Source: Modestobacter marinus (lineage in GTDB: Bacteria; Actinomycetota; Actinomycetes; Mycobacteriales; Geodermatophilaceae). From it: 64,000 nucleotides of DNA. The DNA lies in the NCBI RefSeq assembly GCF_019799945.1, contig NZ_JABGCH010000014.1, positions 1 to 64,000 on the forward strand. The letters run 5' to 3'. Below the pieces are notes generated by a model that searched no databases, was not told the DNA's origin, and worked only from the letters and a program-made list of their open reading frames with translations. How positions within the stretch are numbered: position 1 is the stretch's first letter; every line of letters starts with the position of its first letter. Below, piece after piece: positions 1 to 10,799 of this stretch. A program made the position numbers and the translations under genes.

Positions 1-125
1 ACCGGGAGACCCTCGTCCGGTTCGCCGCTCCCGAGGACGTCGACGTGCTGGTCACCGACGACGGCGCCGACCAGGAGACGCTCGCGGCGCTGGAGGCCGC
101 CGGCATCGAGGTCGTCGTCGCCTGA
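1..125 (+). CDS. DeoR/GlpR-family transcriptional regulator, C-terminal end (partial)
   Basis: The window opens inside this gene, so only about 40 codons are visible, ending at TGA 123-125. The readable tail includes LVRFAAPEDVDVLVTDDGAD followed by a short ALEAAGIEVVVA-type end. That pattern (an 'APxxVDVLITDxGAD' strand-loop, then 'LxxAGxEVxVA') is how DeoR/GlpR sugar-phosphate-sensing regulators finish. The sensor domain of the family has a phosphosugar isomerase-like fold and usually controls a neighbouring sugar catabolic operon, which would lie to the left of the window. The following frame stays open without a stop into the azlC remnant, as expected if sequence was lost just downstream. 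Confidence 0.7.
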   Translation, partial: RETLVRFAAPEDVDVLVTDDGADQETLAALEAAGIEVVVA

Positions 126-200
126 CGTGGACCGGCTCCCCGCTCCTTCCGGGCGGCCGCCGCCGCGCGGAAAGGGTGCGGGAAGCTCGAGCAGACCTTC

Positions 201-554
201 GTGCTGGTCACCGCCCGCGACGACCTGCGGGACGCCACTCACTTCCGCCGCTACTGGATGACGCTGGGCGGCGCGCTGGCCCTCACCTGGACCGGCCTGG
301 TCGCCCTCGGCGTGGTGGCCGGGCCGGTGCTCGCCGCCGCGACCCCCGTGCTGGCCTTCGCCCCAGCCGCCGTCTTCCTGTCATTGCTGGTTCCCCGCGT
401 CACCGACCGGCCGGCACTGGTGGCGGCCGGCACGGCGGCGGTGGTCACCGGCGCGCTCACCCTGAGCGGTGCCCTGCCCGCCGGGATCCCGGTGCTGATC
501 GGCGCGGCGGCCGGCATCGGGGCGTCCGTCCTGGCCCAGGGCGAGGCGTCGTGA
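201..554 (+). pseudogene. azlC: AzlC-family branched-chain amino acid exporter, C-terminal half only
   Basis: The frame reads a 117-residue hydrophobic protein matching only the C-terminal half of AzlC permeases. The recognisable part begins just before the GTG at 201 (EQTFVL, equivalent to the family's DETFAL) and runs through several membrane segments containing the FLSLLVPRV motif. AzlC proteins are usually around 230 residues, so about 110 N-terminal residues are missing. Only about 75 bases separate this segment from the DeoR stop, and no normal start or ribosome site is evident. It overlaps azlD by four bases (GTGA), the usual azlCD coupling. I read it as an N-terminally deleted gene; a genuinely short variant cannot be excluded. 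Confidence 0.65.
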
Positions 555-850
555 CCGCGCTCGTCGCCTGGGCCGGCGCCGCCGCGGTGACCTGGCTGCT
601 GCGGGTCCCGCTCATCACGCTCGTCCCGGCCGGGCAGCTGCCGGGGCCGGTCCGGCGCGCGCTCCCCCACGTCGGCCCGGCCGTCCTGGCCCCGGTGATC
701 GCCGCGGCACTGGTCGGCGGCCCGGGCGGCGTGGACCCGGCCTTCCTCGCCGGAGCAGTCGTCACCGCCGCGGTGGCCTGGCGGCGGGGCAGCGTCGTGC
801 TGGCGACGGTCTGCAGGCTGGGCACGGTCGCGCTGCTGCACCTGCTCTGA
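551..850 (+). CDS. azlD: AzlD-family branched-chain amino acid transport subunit
   Basis: A 99-residue protein with three to four hydrophobic segments and the AzlD signature of an early TWLLRVPLITL segment. AzlD is the small partner that works with AzlC in export of branched-chain amino acids and analogues at the cytoplasmic membrane. GTG at 551 overlaps the azlC stop. Length is normal for the family. With azlC apparently truncated upstream, this subunit may have no working partner here. It ends at a stop that forms one arm of a hairpin shared with the convergent pntB. Confidence 0.7.
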   Translation: MTALVAWAGAAAVTWLLRVPLITLVPAGQLPGPVRRALPHVGPAVLAPVIAAALVGGPGGVDPAFLAGAVVTAAVAWRRGSVVLATVCRLGTVALLHLL

Positions 851-873
851 CCCGGCGTCGGGCGGCCGGGTCA
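848..873. terminator. Bidirectional hairpin between azlD and pntB
   Basis: TGACCCGG (848-855) pairs perfectly with CCGGGTCA (866-873) across a 10-base loop. Both arms include stop codons: TGA of azlD on the left and the complement of the pntB stop on the right. The symmetry and convergent placement suggest a terminator serving both genes. No U-tract follows, which is common in high-GC actinobacteria. Confidence 0.5.
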
Positions 874-2277
874 GAGCGCCTTGAGGACGTCCTCGACCCG
901 CTGGCGGGCGTCGCCGAAGAGCATCCGGGTGTTCTCCTTGAAGAACAGCGGGTTCTGGACCCCGGCGTAGCCGGTGCTCATCGACCGCTTGAAGACCACG
1001 ACGTGCTCGGCCTCCCACACGGTGAGGACCGGCATGCCGGCGATCGGGCTGCCGGGGTCCTCGGTGGCGGCGGGGTTGACGGTGTCGTTGGCGCCGATGA
1101 CGAGCACGACCGAGGTCTTGGCCAAGTCGTCGTTGATCTCGTCCATCTCCAGGACGATGTCGTACGGCACCTTGGCCTCGGCCAGCAGCACGTTCATGTG
1201 CCCGGGCAGCCGGCCGGCGACCGGGTGGATGCCGAAGCGCACCTGCACCCCGGCCTCGGTGAGCGTGCGGGCGAGCTCGGCGACCGGCCCCTGGGCGTGC
1301 GCCACCGCCATGCCGTAGCCCGGCGTGATGACCACCGACTCGGCGTCCCGGAGGAGGGCGGCCACCTCGTCGGCGGTGACCTCGGTGTACTCGCCGTCCT
1401 CGGTGGCGGCCACGCTGCCGCCCTCGATGCCGAACCCACCGGCGATCACCGACAGGAACGACCGGTTCATCGCCTGGCACATCACGTAGGACAGGTAGGC
1501 ACCGGAGGAGCCGACCAGCGCGCCGGTGATGATCAGCAGGTCGTTGTCGAGCAGGAAGCCCGACGCCGCGGCGGCCCACCCAGAGTAGCTGTTCAGCATC
1601 GAGACGACGACCGGCATGTCCCCGCCGCCGATCGAGGCGACCAGGTGCCAGCCCAGCGCCAGCGCGAGCACGGTCAGGGCGGCCAGCACCAGCAGGCTCG
1701 GCTCGACGACGAACACCACGGTCAGGAGGGCGAAGGCGCCCACCGCGCCGAGGTTCAGCGCGTTGCGGCCGGGCAGCATCAGCGGGTTGGAGCGGATCCG
1801 CGCCGACAGCTTGAGGAAGGCGACGATCGACCCGGTGAAGGTGACCGCGCCGATGAACACGCCGATCCCCACCTCGGCGGAGTGGATGCCGACCGGCAGG
1901 TCGAGCACCTCCGCCTCGCCTGCGGGCGCGCCCTCGACCCCGAGGTATCCGTTCCAGCCGACCAGCACCGCGGCCAGGCCGACGAAGCTGTGCAGCAGCG
2001 CGATGAGCTCGGGCATGCCGGTCATCGCGACCCGCCGGGCCCGCCAGAGGCCGATCGCCGCGCCGGCGCCCATGGCGACGACGATCAGCGTGACCGCCAC
2101 CGTCTCGAGGTCGCGGGCGGCGAGGCCGACGGTGGCGGCGAGCGCCAGCGCCATGCCGGCCATGCCGAAGCGGTTGCCGGCCCGCGCCGTCTCGTGCCGG
2201 GACAGCCCGGCCAGGCTCAGCACGAACAGCAGCCCGGCGACGAGGTAGGCGGCCCCAGCCGCGGTGGTGGCGCTCAT
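871..2277 (-). CDS. pntB: NAD(P) transhydrogenase subunit beta
   Basis: A 468-residue membrane protein. The N-terminal half holds about eight or nine hydrophobic segments. The C-terminal third is the soluble NADP(H)-binding domain III, with [15 protein letters not shown], the [14 protein letters not shown] segment, [15 protein letters not shown] and the closing [10 protein letters not shown]. These motifs are typical of PntB. With PntA it uses the proton gradient to move hydride from NADH to NADP+, supplying NADPH. ATG at 2277 overlaps the pntA stop (ATGA), so the two subunits are translationally coupled. The gene converges on azlD and shares its terminator hairpin. Confidence 0.95.
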   Translation of the reverse strand: MSATTAAGAAYLVAGLLFVLSLAGLSRHETARAGNRFGMAGMALALAATVGLAARDLETVAVTLIVVAMGAGAAIGLWRARRVAMTGMPELIALLHSFVGLAAVLVGWNGYLGVEGAPAGEAEVLDLPVGIHSAEVGIGVFIGAVTFTGSIVAFLKLSARIRSNPLMLPGRNALNLGAVGAFALLTVVFVVEPSLLVLAALTVLALALGWHLVASIGGGDMPVVVSMLNSYSGWAAAASGFLLDNDLLIITGALVGSSGAYLSYVMCQAMNRSFLSVIAGGFGIEGGSVAATEDGEYTEVTADEVAALLRDAESVVITPGYGMAVAHAQGPVAELARTLTEAGVQVRFGIHPVAGRLPGHMNVLLAEAKVPYDIVLEMDEINDDLAKTSVVLVIGANDTVNPAATEDPGSPIAGMPVLTVWEAEHVVVFKRSMSTGYAGVQNPLFFKENTRMLFGDARQRVEDVLKAL

Positions 2278-3821
2278 CGGGCGGACCGGGTGGGCGTGAA
2301 CATGGCGAGCATGCGGCGGGTCACGGCGAAGCCGCCGAACACGTTGATGCTGGCCAGGAGGACGGCGACGACGGCCAGCACGGTGACGACGGTGTTCCCG
2401 TGCCCGACCTGCAGCAGCGCGCCGACGACGATGATCCCGGAGATGGCGTTGGTGACGCTCATCAGCGGGGTGTGCAGGGCGTGGTGCACGTGCCCGATGA
2501 CGTAGAAGCCGACCACCACGGCCAGCGCGAAGACGGTGAGGTTGCCGACCAGCTGGCCCGGCGCGAACGCCGTCAGCAGGAAGAGCACCGCAGCGCCGAG
2601 CCCGACCAGTGCCGAGCGCCGCGCGGGCGTCATCGGCTCACGCGCCGGCGCCTTCACCGGGGCCGGCGGTGGCTCCGGGACGGCGGGTGCCGCGGAGACC
2701 TGGACCGGCGGCGGGGGCCAGAGCGTCTCGCCGTTCCGGACCACGGTGATGGCGCGCTGCACGACGTCGTCCAGGTCGAGCACCAGCTGGCCGTCCCGGG
2801 CCGGGGTGAGCAGCTTCAGCAGGTTCAGCAGGTTGGTGCCGTACAGCTGGGAAGCCTGCGCCGGCAGCCGCCCCGCCAGGTCGGTGTAGCCGATGATCGT
2901 CACGCCGTTGGACGTGACGACGACCTGGTCGGGCACCGAGCCGGCGACGTTGCCCCCCTGCGCGGCGGCCATGTCCACCACGACGCTGCCCGGCCGCATG
3001 CTCGCGACCATCTCCTCGGTGATCAGCCGCGGTGCCGGCCGGCCGGGGATCAGCGCCGTCGTGATGACGATGTCGACGTCGCGGGCCTGCTCGGCGTAGA
3101 GCTCGGCGGCCCGCTGGTTGAAGTCCTCGGACATCTCCCGGGCGTAGCCGTCCGCACTCACCCGCTGCTCGGCGGCCCGGACGGCGACGTACTCGCCGCC
3201 CACCGAGCGCACCTGCTCGGCCACCTCCGGGCGGACGTCGGTCGCCCGGACGATCGCGCCCAGGCTGCTGGCCGCACCGATCGCGGCGAGACCGGCGACG
3301 CCGGCGCCGCAGACGAGCACCTTCGCCGGCGGCACCTTCCCGGCCGCGGTGACCTGGCCGGTGAAGAACCGGCCGAAGGCGTGCGCGGCCTCGATGACGG
3401 CCCGGTAGCCGGCGATGTTCGCCATCGAGCTGAGCACGTCCATGCCCTGCGCGCGGGAGATCCGGGGGACGGCGTCCACCGCCAGGGCGGTGACCGGCCG
3501 GGTGGCCAGCCGGGCGACCAGCTCGGGGTCCAGCGCCGGGGTCAGCACGCTGATCAGCACCCCGCCGTCTCGGAGCGCGGCGATCTCCTCGGGAGCCGGC
3601 TTGCCCACGTGCAGCACCACGTCGGCGCCCCACGCCTCGGCCGCGTCCCCGATCCGGGCACCGGCGGCCTCGTAGTCCTCGTCCCGCGCGCTGGCCGCGG
3701 CGCCCGCGCCGCTCTCGACGACGACCGTGTAGCCGAGGTCGATCAGCTGCACCACGGTCGTCGGCGTCGCGGCCACCCGCGTCTCCCCGGGGCGGGACTC
3801 TCTGGGCACTCCGATGAGCAC
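2274..3821 (-). CDS. pntA: NAD(P) transhydrogenase subunit alpha (fused alpha1-alpha2)
   Basis: The product is 515 residues. An AlaDH/PNT N-terminal domain starts with [17 protein letters not shown]; the Rossmann NAD site reads [13 protein letters not shown]; then [14 protein letters not shown] proline-rich linker follows, then about four membrane helices of the PntA C-terminal domain. Both soluble and membrane parts are in one chain, whereas some actinobacteria split them. I chose GTG at 3821: a GGAGGA sequence sits seven bases upstream. The GTG six bases earlier would be almost touching that site, and longer readings add arginine-rich sequence unlike the family. It is the first gene of the pntAB operon, divergent from the DUF2975 operon. 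Confidence 0.93.
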   Translation of the reverse strand: MLIGVPRESRPGETRVAATPTTVVQLIDLGYTVVVESGAGAAASARDEDYEAAGARIGDAAEAWGADVVLHVGKPAPEEIAALRDGGVLISVLTPALDPELVARLATRPVTALAVDAVPRISRAQGMDVLSSMANIAGYRAVIEAAHAFGRFFTGQVTAAGKVPPAKVLVCGAGVAGLAAIGAASSLGAIVRATDVRPEVAEQVRSVGGEYVAVRAAEQRVSADGYAREMSEDFNQRAAELYAEQARDVDIVITTALIPGRPAPRLITEEMVASMRPGSVVVDMAAAQGGNVAGSVPDQVVVTSNGVTIIGYTDLAGRLPAQASQLYGTNLLNLLKLLTPARDGQLVLDLDDVVQRAITVVRNGETLWPPPPVQVSAAPAVPEPPPAPVKAPAREPMTPARRSALVGLGAAVLFLLTAFAPGQLVGNLTVFALAVVVGFYVIGHVHHALHTPLMSVTNAISGIIVVGALLQVGHGNTVVTVLAVVAVLLASINVFGGFAVTRRMLAMFTPTRSAR

Positions 3822-3905
3822 GTCCACTCCTCCGGCCGGGATCCGTCGTGACCGTCTGTACCCGCTGGGACGCCGTCCCGTCCACCGCACCGCCGCCGGC
3901 CCTCA

Positions 3906-3933
3906 CCCTCCGGCGGGGTGGACCGCCGGAGGG
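3906..3933. other. Perfect 11-bp hairpin in the pntA/DUF2975 divergent region
   Basis: CCCTCCGGCGG (3906-3916) and CCGCCGGAGGG (3923-3933) form a perfect stem with a six-base loop. It lies upstream of both divergent genes rather than downstream of either. It could be part of a pntA leader, an insulator-like terminator, or a protein-binding palindrome. The sequence does not decide between these. Confidence 0.4.
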
Positions 3934-3981
3934 CCCCCGGAGCAACGGTGCCCGCGACTTCTCACCCGCACGGGCGTGGCT

Positions 3982-3996
3982 TATTGACTTTCGATA
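3982..3996. promoter_or_regulatory. Candidate operator, TATTGACTTTCGATA, upstream of the DUF2975-XRE operon
   Basis: An AT-rich near-palindrome (TATTGA, three-base spacer, TCGATA; one mismatch) ends 22 bases before ATG 4019. It contains a TTGACT that could be a -35 element. It is conspicuously AT-rich for this genome and sits where the XRE regulator of the same operon would be expected to bind. The assignment is inference from position and symmetry. Confidence 0.4.
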
Positions 3997-4018
3997 GGAA
4001 GCCCGTGAGAGTCGATGC

Positions 4019-4498
4019 ATGTTAATCGCGCAACGAGCGGTGGGCCCGCTCAGAGTCTTCCTCGTGCTGTTGTTCGCACTGCTGGTCCTCTTCCAGGTCA
4101 TGTCCCTGCCCGGGCAGTTCGCGTACATGGCCGAGCAGAACCCGGACATGGCTTACCTCCGGTGGCCGATGACCGCCATCACGGTGTTCTGGGTGCTGTG
4201 CGTGCAGGTGGTGATCGTGTCCACCTGGAAGCTCCTCACCCTGGTCCGGGACGACCGCATCTTCAGCGAGGCGTCCATGGTGTGGGTGGACGCGATCGTG
4301 TGGGCCATCGCCGCCGCCTGGGTGGTGCTCGGCGGGTTCTCCCTCTACGTCGCCTTCCACGCCGACGACCCCGGGCTCCCGCTCCTGCTGCTCCTGCTGG
4401 GCATGGGCCTCACGGTGCTGGGGCTGCTGATGGTGGTCATGCGCGAGCTGCTGCGGCAGGCCACGTCGCTCCGGACCGACCTGGAAGCGGTCATCTGA
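4019..4498 (+). CDS. DUF2975 membrane protein
   Basis: A 159-residue protein with four hydrophobic segments (roughly residues 10-32, 50-70, 92-112 and 120-142). Between segments two and three is the TWKLLTLVRDDRIFSEASM region, matching the 'L..v..g..F......' signature of DUF2975 proteins. The family is widespread next to a small XRE regulator, as here, but its biochemical role is not established. ATG 4019 is preferred; the ATG at 4015 is in another frame. The stop overlaps the next gene (TGATG), so the two are probably translated together. Confidence 0.75.
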   Translation: MLIAQRAVGPLRVFLVLLFALLVLFQVMSLPGQFAYMAEQNPDMAYLRWPMTAITVFWVLCVQVVIVSTWKLLTLVRDDRIFSEASMVWVDAIVWAIAAAWVVLGGFSLYVAFHADDPGLPLLLLLLGMGLTVLGLLMVVMRELLRQATSLRTDLEAVI

Positions 4499-4746
4499 TG
4501 GCCATCGTCGTCCGCATCGACGTGGAGCTGGCCAGACGCAAGATGAGCGTCGGCGAGTTCGCCGACCGGGTCGGTCTCACGCCGGCGAACGTGGCGGTGC
4601 TGAAGAACGGCCGCGCCAAGGCCGTGCGGTTCAGCACCCTAGAGGCCATGTGCCGGGTCCTCGACTGCCAGCCCGGGGACCTCCTCGAGTGGGTCGACGA
4701 CCACGACGGCGCCGCGCACAGCCCCCGACTGGAGGAGACCCCGTGA
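4498..4746 (+). CDS. XRE-family (Cro/CI-like) transcriptional regulator, DUF2975 partner
   Basis: An 82-residue protein that is essentially one helix-turn-helix domain. Recognisable parts are MSVGEFADRVGLTPANVAVL, with the second helix around residues 28-40, then FSTLEAMCRVLDCQPGDLLE. It belongs to the short YozG-like XRE group normally encoded directly after DUF2975. ATG overlaps the upstream stop, and its own stop overlaps the next start. It likely controls this operon through the AT-rich near-palindrome at 3982-3996, which is inference. Confidence 0.85.
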   Translation: MAIVVRIDVELARRKMSVGEFADRVGLTPANVAVLKNGRAKAVRFSTLEAMCRVLDCQPGDLLEWVDDHDGAAHSPRLEETP

Positions 4747-4940
4747 AGCACCTCCCGCTCGTCGTCGGCACCGCCCTGGCCGTCGCGCTCGGCGTCTTCG
4801 CCGTCGTGTACGGCGAGTCCGACGACTCCCCCGGCCTCCAGGGTCTGGGCGCACTGCTCGTCCTCGGCGCCATCGCGTACGCCGTGCGGGCCCTCCGGCG
4901 GGGCCGGTCGCAGGGCACTCCGCCGGGAGCGCGCCGGTGA
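4743..4940 (+). CDS. Small two-helix membrane protein in the ABC operon
   Basis: A 65-residue product with two predicted hydrophobic helices (about residues 4-23 and 34-50) and a basic C-terminus. No family is recognised. GTG 4743 overlaps the XRE stop, and the stop overlaps the ATPase start (GTGA junctions on both sides), which strongly supports it as a real translated member of the operon. A role as accessory subunit of the adjacent ABC transporter or in immunity is possible but unsupported beyond context. Confidence 0.7.
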   Translation: MKHLPLVVGTALAVALGVFAVVYGESDDSPGLQGLGALLVLGAIAYAVRALRRGRSQGTPPGARR

Positions 4941-5875
4941 TCGAGGTCCGCGGGCTGACCAAGCGCTACGGCGACGTCCTGGCCGTCGACGACCTGAGCT
5001 TCGACGTCCAGCCGGGGAAGGTGACCGGGTTCCTGGGGCCCAACGGAGCCGGCAAGTCCACGACGATGCGGATGGTGCTGGGCCTGGACCGGCCCACCTC
5101 CGGTGCGGCACTGGTGAACGGCCGGCCGTTCCCGACGTCCCCCGAACCGCTGCGCGAGGTCGGCGCGCTCCTGGACCCGAGCTCCGTGCACCCCGGCCGC
5201 ACCGGTCGCAACCACCTGCGCGTGGCGGCCCGGACCAACGGCGTCCCGCTGCGCCGGGTGGAGGAGGTGATCGAGCTCGTCGGGCTCGGTCGTGCGGCCC
5301 GCCGCCGGATCAAGGGCTACTCGCTCGGCATGCGGCAGCGGCTGGGGATCGCCGCGGCCCTCCTGGCCGACCCCCGCGTGCTGCTGTTCGACGAGCCGGT
5401 CAACGGGCTGGACCTCGACGGCGTCCGCTGGATCCGCGGGCTGCTGCGCCAGCTCGCCGACGAGGGGCGCACGGTGCTGGTCTCCAGTCACCTGCTGAGC
5501 GAGATGGAGCAGACCGCCGACCGGCTGGTGGTCATCGGCCGCGGCCGGCTGATCGCCGACGCGACGACGGCGGAGATCCTCAGCGGGCTGGGTCACGGGC
5601 AGGTGCGGGTCCGCAGCTCGGAGTCCGAGGCGCTGCTCGTCCGGCTCCGGGAGCGCGGCCTCACCGTCGCCCGGATCGAGGCGGACGAGCTGCAGGTCCA
5701 GGACGCCACCGCCGAGCTGGTGGGCGACCTGGCCAACGCCGCGCACATCCCGCTGCGCCACCTCGCCGAGGTGGCCCAGTCGCTGGAGGACGCCTACCTG
5801 GCGCTGACCGGCACGAGCGTGGAGTACCACGGGGGCCGGGACGAGCCGGTCCTGACGACGGAGGGAGCACGGTGA
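4937..5875 (+). CDS. ABC transporter ATP-binding protein (CcmA/DrrA type)
   Basis: A 312-residue ATPase. Walker A is GPNGAGKSTTMRM near residue 35, the signature region is YSLGMRQRLGIAAALL near 130, and Walker B is VLLFDEPVNGLD near 150. The H-loop is SSHLLSEMEQTADRL. About 90 C-terminal residues follow, as in DrrA-like single-cassette exporters that dimerise and pair with an ABC-2 permease. It is translationally coupled to genes on both sides. The substrate is not evident; lipids, antibiotics and peptides are all typical for the group. Confidence 0.93.
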   Translation: MIEVRGLTKRYGDVLAVDDLSFDVQPGKVTGFLGPNGAGKSTTMRMVLGLDRPTSGAALVNGRPFPTSPEPLREVGALLDPSSVHPGRTGRNHLRVAARTNGVPLRRVEEVIELVGLGRAARRRIKGYSLGMRQRLGIAAALLADPRVLLFDEPVNGLDLDGVRWIRGLLRQLADEGRTVLVSSHLLSEMEQTADRLVVIGRGRLIADATTAEILSGLGHGQVRVRSSESEALLVRLRERGLTVARIEADELQVQDATAELVGDLANAAHIPLRHLAEVAQSLEDAYLALTGTSVEYHGGRDEPVLTTEGAR

Positions 5876-6669
5876 CGGCGCTGGTCACACCGGTCCGGGA
5901 GGCCGACGTCCCGTCCTGGCGGGTTCTCGCCCGCACCTGCGCGGCCGAGTGGACCCGGCTGTGGACGGTCCGCACCACCGGGTTCTTCCTGGCCGCCGCG
6001 GCCGGGGTGATGGTGGGCATCGGCGCCGCCGCCGGCTTCGACGTGGCCACCGACCCGGTGCCTCCGCAGGGCGACCCGGCCTGGGCGATCGTGCCCGTCA
6101 CCGCCATGCCGGCGCAGTTCGCCCTGCTGGCGCTCGCCCTCACCGCCGTCACGTCCGACTACGCGACCGGTGGGATCGTGCCGACCCTGCAGTGGACGCC
6201 GCGCCGCACCATCCTCCTGCTCGCCCGGCTGCTGGTGACGGTGGGCACCGCCACGACCCTCGGCGTGCTGCTGGGCCTCGGCTCGGCCCTCGCGGCCTTC
6301 ACCGCCGGACGCCCGAGCCTCACGCTGCCCCTCGACGAGGGCTTGGACGTGCTGGGCACCATCGCCCTCGTGTTCGCGGCCGGCACCGCCCTGGCGGTCG
6401 GGCTCGGCTTCGTGCTGCGGAACACGGCCGGCGGCCTGGTCACCGTCTTCCTGCTGATGCTGCTCCTCCCGGTGCTGCTGCCGCAGTTCGGCTACGAGTG
6501 GATGACCGAGCTCGCCCAGGTCCTGCCCGGCAGCGGCGCGGCGTTCCTGCTGCTCGGCGAGGTGCCCGGGATGACGCAGACGTCGTCGGTGACGACCATG
6601 CTCGCCTGGGCCGGTGGCGCGCTCCTGCTCGGCTGGCTGCGCCTCCTGCGGGACGACGCGAACCGGTGA
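5872..6669 (+). CDS. ABC-2 type transporter permease
   Basis: A 265-residue membrane protein with about six hydrophobic segments and a short cytoplasmic N-terminus containing a W-rich AEWTRLWTVRTT entry motif, common in ABC-2 permeases paired with single ATPases. GTG 5872 overlaps the ATPase stop. It closes the five-gene operon and is followed immediately by a GC-rich palindrome that looks like a bidirectional terminator. Substrate unknown. Confidence 0.85.
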   Translation: MTALVTPVREADVPSWRVLARTCAAEWTRLWTVRTTGFFLAAAAGVMVGIGAAAGFDVATDPVPPQGDPAWAIVPVTAMPAQFALLALALTAVTSDYATGGIVPTLQWTPRRTILLLARLLVTVGTATTLGVLLGLGSALAAFTAGRPSLTLPLDEGLDVLGTIALVFAAGTALAVGLGFVLRNTAGGLVTVFLLMLLLPVLLPQFGYEWMTELAQVLPGSGAAFLLLGEVPGMTQTSSVTTMLAWAGGALLLGWLRLLRDDANR

Positions 6670-6675
6670 CCGTCC

Positions 6676-6703
6676 GACCCGGCCGCGCCGGCGCGGCCGG
6701 GTC
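6676..6703. terminator. Perfect 28-base palindrome between convergent genes
   Basis: GACCCGGCCGCGCC and its exact complement are adjacent, giving a stem of about 12 bp. It starts six bases after the permease stop and runs into the stop codon of the convergent small gene. It probably terminates both transcripts. Confidence 0.55.
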
Positions 6704-6881
6704 AGACGATGCGCACGTCGACGTGCACGTCCTCGTGGGCGGCGTGGGTGGTCGCGACGACCAGGTCAACGGCCATCTCCTGGATGTCGTCGACGGTGTC
6801 GGCCTCGGTGGTGCCGACGCCGTCGACGTCGATCACCCAGTGGTCACCCTCGCAGATCGCGGTCGCGGTGTAACCGGCCAT
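6702..6881 (-). CDS. Small HicB-like domain protein
   Basis: A 59-residue acidic protein. It starts MAGYTATAICEGDHWVIDV and contains VDDIQEMAVDLV, resembling the small beta-hairpin-helix fold of HicB-type antitoxins. GGAGGGA lies four bases before ATG 6881, a good ribosome site. No HicA toxin is encoded beside it, so an orphan antitoxin-like regulator is the most that can be said. It converges on the ABC permease and shares its terminator. Confidence 0.6.
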   Translation of the reverse strand: MAGYTATAICEGDHWVIDVDGVGTTEADTVDDIQEMAVDLVVATTHAAHEDVHVDVRIV

Positions 6882-7390
6882 CGTCCCTCCCGCGTCGAGG
6901 TGCCCATCATGACGCAGCCGGCGCGGTCCCAGGTGCGGACCAGCGCATGGTGCGCGGCGTCGGAACGGCGGCGCTGACCGCGATCCGGCGAGCCCTCCGA
7001 CCCTGCTGTCGAGGTTCGGCACGAGACGACGAGGCGCTCGTACCGGAGGCGCGCCATGACCCGGATCGACGGGACTTCCGAGACGCTCGCCTACGACCCT
7101 CCGATCGGCCCGAAAAAAATGCGACAACGCCATCCGTACGAGTCGACCGAACACCACAAAATGGCATGGGGAAAACGGGACGCGGAACGGTGATGAATGC
7201 CGAGCACGAGCCGCAGGTCGACGCGGAGGTGCAGGTCACATGCCTGCCATGTTTCTGTGATGGCGCGCACAGCATTGCTTGCCACGGCCAACTGGTGGTC
7301 ATGATCACAGGCCTTCTGTGCGGCCCGATCGTCAATCTCGCATTATGGTCGGACGTACGACATGACCATTTGTGAAACAGGAGCTCCACA
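6882..7390. other. 509-base gap, relatively AT-rich, no confident gene
   Basis: This stretch contains unusually AT-rich patches for the genome, for example around 7110-7165 and 7325-7380. A plus-strand frame from GTG 7191 to the stop at 7375 could encode about 60 residues with a Cys/His-rich centre (TCLPCFCDGAHSIACH), but no ribosome site or homology is evident. The gap probably holds the promoters for the flanking genes and may mark transferred or decayed DNA. Confidence 0.3.
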
Positions 7391-7576
7391 GTGACCCCGA
7401 TCGCCTCGCACCGCGCCACCGCCACCATCGAGCGGGCGGGCATTCCTCGGCGGGGCGCCCAGCTGACCGCTGCCGTGGCCCGTCACCTCCGGAACGTCCG
7501 GGCCACCCGGGACGACGACGCGGCCCACATCGGCCTGCCGGTGACCGACCCGGCGCTGATGACCGGCCGGGACTGA
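7391..7576 (+). CDS. Small hypothetical protein
   Basis: A 61-residue basic protein rich in Ala and Arg with no recognised domain and no signal or membrane segment. Support comes from AGGAG about eight bases before GTG 7391, and from a strong hairpin 59 bases after the stop that would make a good terminator. It sits alone between an AT-rich gap and furA. Function unknown. Confidence 0.45.
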   Translation: MTPIASHRATATIERAGIPRRGAQLTAAVARHLRNVRATRDDDAAHIGLPVTDPALMTGRD

Positions 7577-7635
7577 CCCGCCGCTGGGCCCGCCTCTACG
7601 ACACGCGCCGGCGGCCCGGCCTCAGATCACCACAG

Positions 7636-7683
7636 ACCAGGAGCCTGTGCGCCACCGTCCACGGCGGCGCACGGGCTCCTGGT
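7636..7683 (+). terminator. Long stem-loop, 18-bp stem
   Basis: ACCAGGAGCC (7636-7645) pairs with GGCTCCTGGT (7674-7683), and GTGCGCC (7647-7653) pairs with GGCGCAC (7666-7672). One U-G pair sits between the two helices and the loop is 12 bases. Its position 59 bases after the small ORF at 7391 suggests a factor-independent terminator. It also isolates the furA promoter from upstream transcription. Confidence 0.6.
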
Positions 7684-7951
7684 CGTGTGTGGAGCTCGGC
7701 GACCGCGTGGCCCACCGGGGTCCGGATCTTCGAGCCCCACCGCTGGCCGGACGAGAACACCCGGCTGGAACTGCAGCCGGGCAACGCGGACGGCGGCACC
7801 CGGGCGCGAGCCAGTCCTTCTACATCGTCCGCCTCGACGTCTGGCAGCGACCGGGCCGCTGCAACGCCGGGCGGTGGTCCCCGACGTCGTCCACCCTTAT
7901 CAGCGGCGTGCCACGTGCGACCTGGCGACCTGTGCCGTGCCAGGCTGGATG

Positions 7952-7980
7952 TTGACTGGTTCAAGGAAGGCCGTGACGAT
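7952..7980 (+). promoter_or_regulatory. furA-katG promoter with palindromic operator candidate
   Basis: TTGACT at 7952-7957 is 17 bases from GACGAT at 7975-7980, and the GTG start of furA follows six bases later. That spacing fits a -35/-10 pair giving a leaderless mRNA. The -35 lies within TTGACTGGTTCAA (7952-7964), whose arms TTGA and TCAA are complementary. Mycobacterial furA is autoregulated from an AT-rich site just upstream, so this palindrome is a plausible FurA operator. Confidence 0.55.
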
Positions 7981-7982
7981 GA

Positions 7983-10688
<2,706 letters not shown>

Positions 10689-10700
10689 GCACACCACGTG

Positions 10701-10743
10701 CCCGACTGCCCCGGCCCGCACCGCGCGGGCGGGGGCAGTCGGG
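10701..10743 (+). terminator. katG terminator hairpin
   Basis: An outer stem CCCGACTGCCCC / GGGGCAGTCGGG (10701-10712 with 10732-10743) encloses an inner stem GCCCGC / GCGGGC. All pairs are perfect, and it starts 12 bases after the katG stop. Confidence 0.75.
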
Positions 10744-10770
10744 GGCGTCGACCGTCCCCCTGCCCAGGAG

Positions 10771-10798
10771 CCGGGACGGCGGTTCCCCGCCGTCCCGG
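10771..10798 (-). terminator. Terminator of the cupin operon
   Basis: CCGGGACGGCGG (10771-10782) and CCGCCGTCCCGG (10787-10798) form a 12-bp stem with a TTCC loop, one base beyond the cupin stop on the minus strand. With the katG hairpin it makes two back-to-back terminators between convergent units. Confidence 0.7.
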
Positions 10799-10799
10799 G

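Noticed and set aside
6702-6881. HicAB toxin-antitoxin module
   Set aside because: Only a HicB-like small protein is seen; no HicA-type toxin is encoded within several hundred bases.
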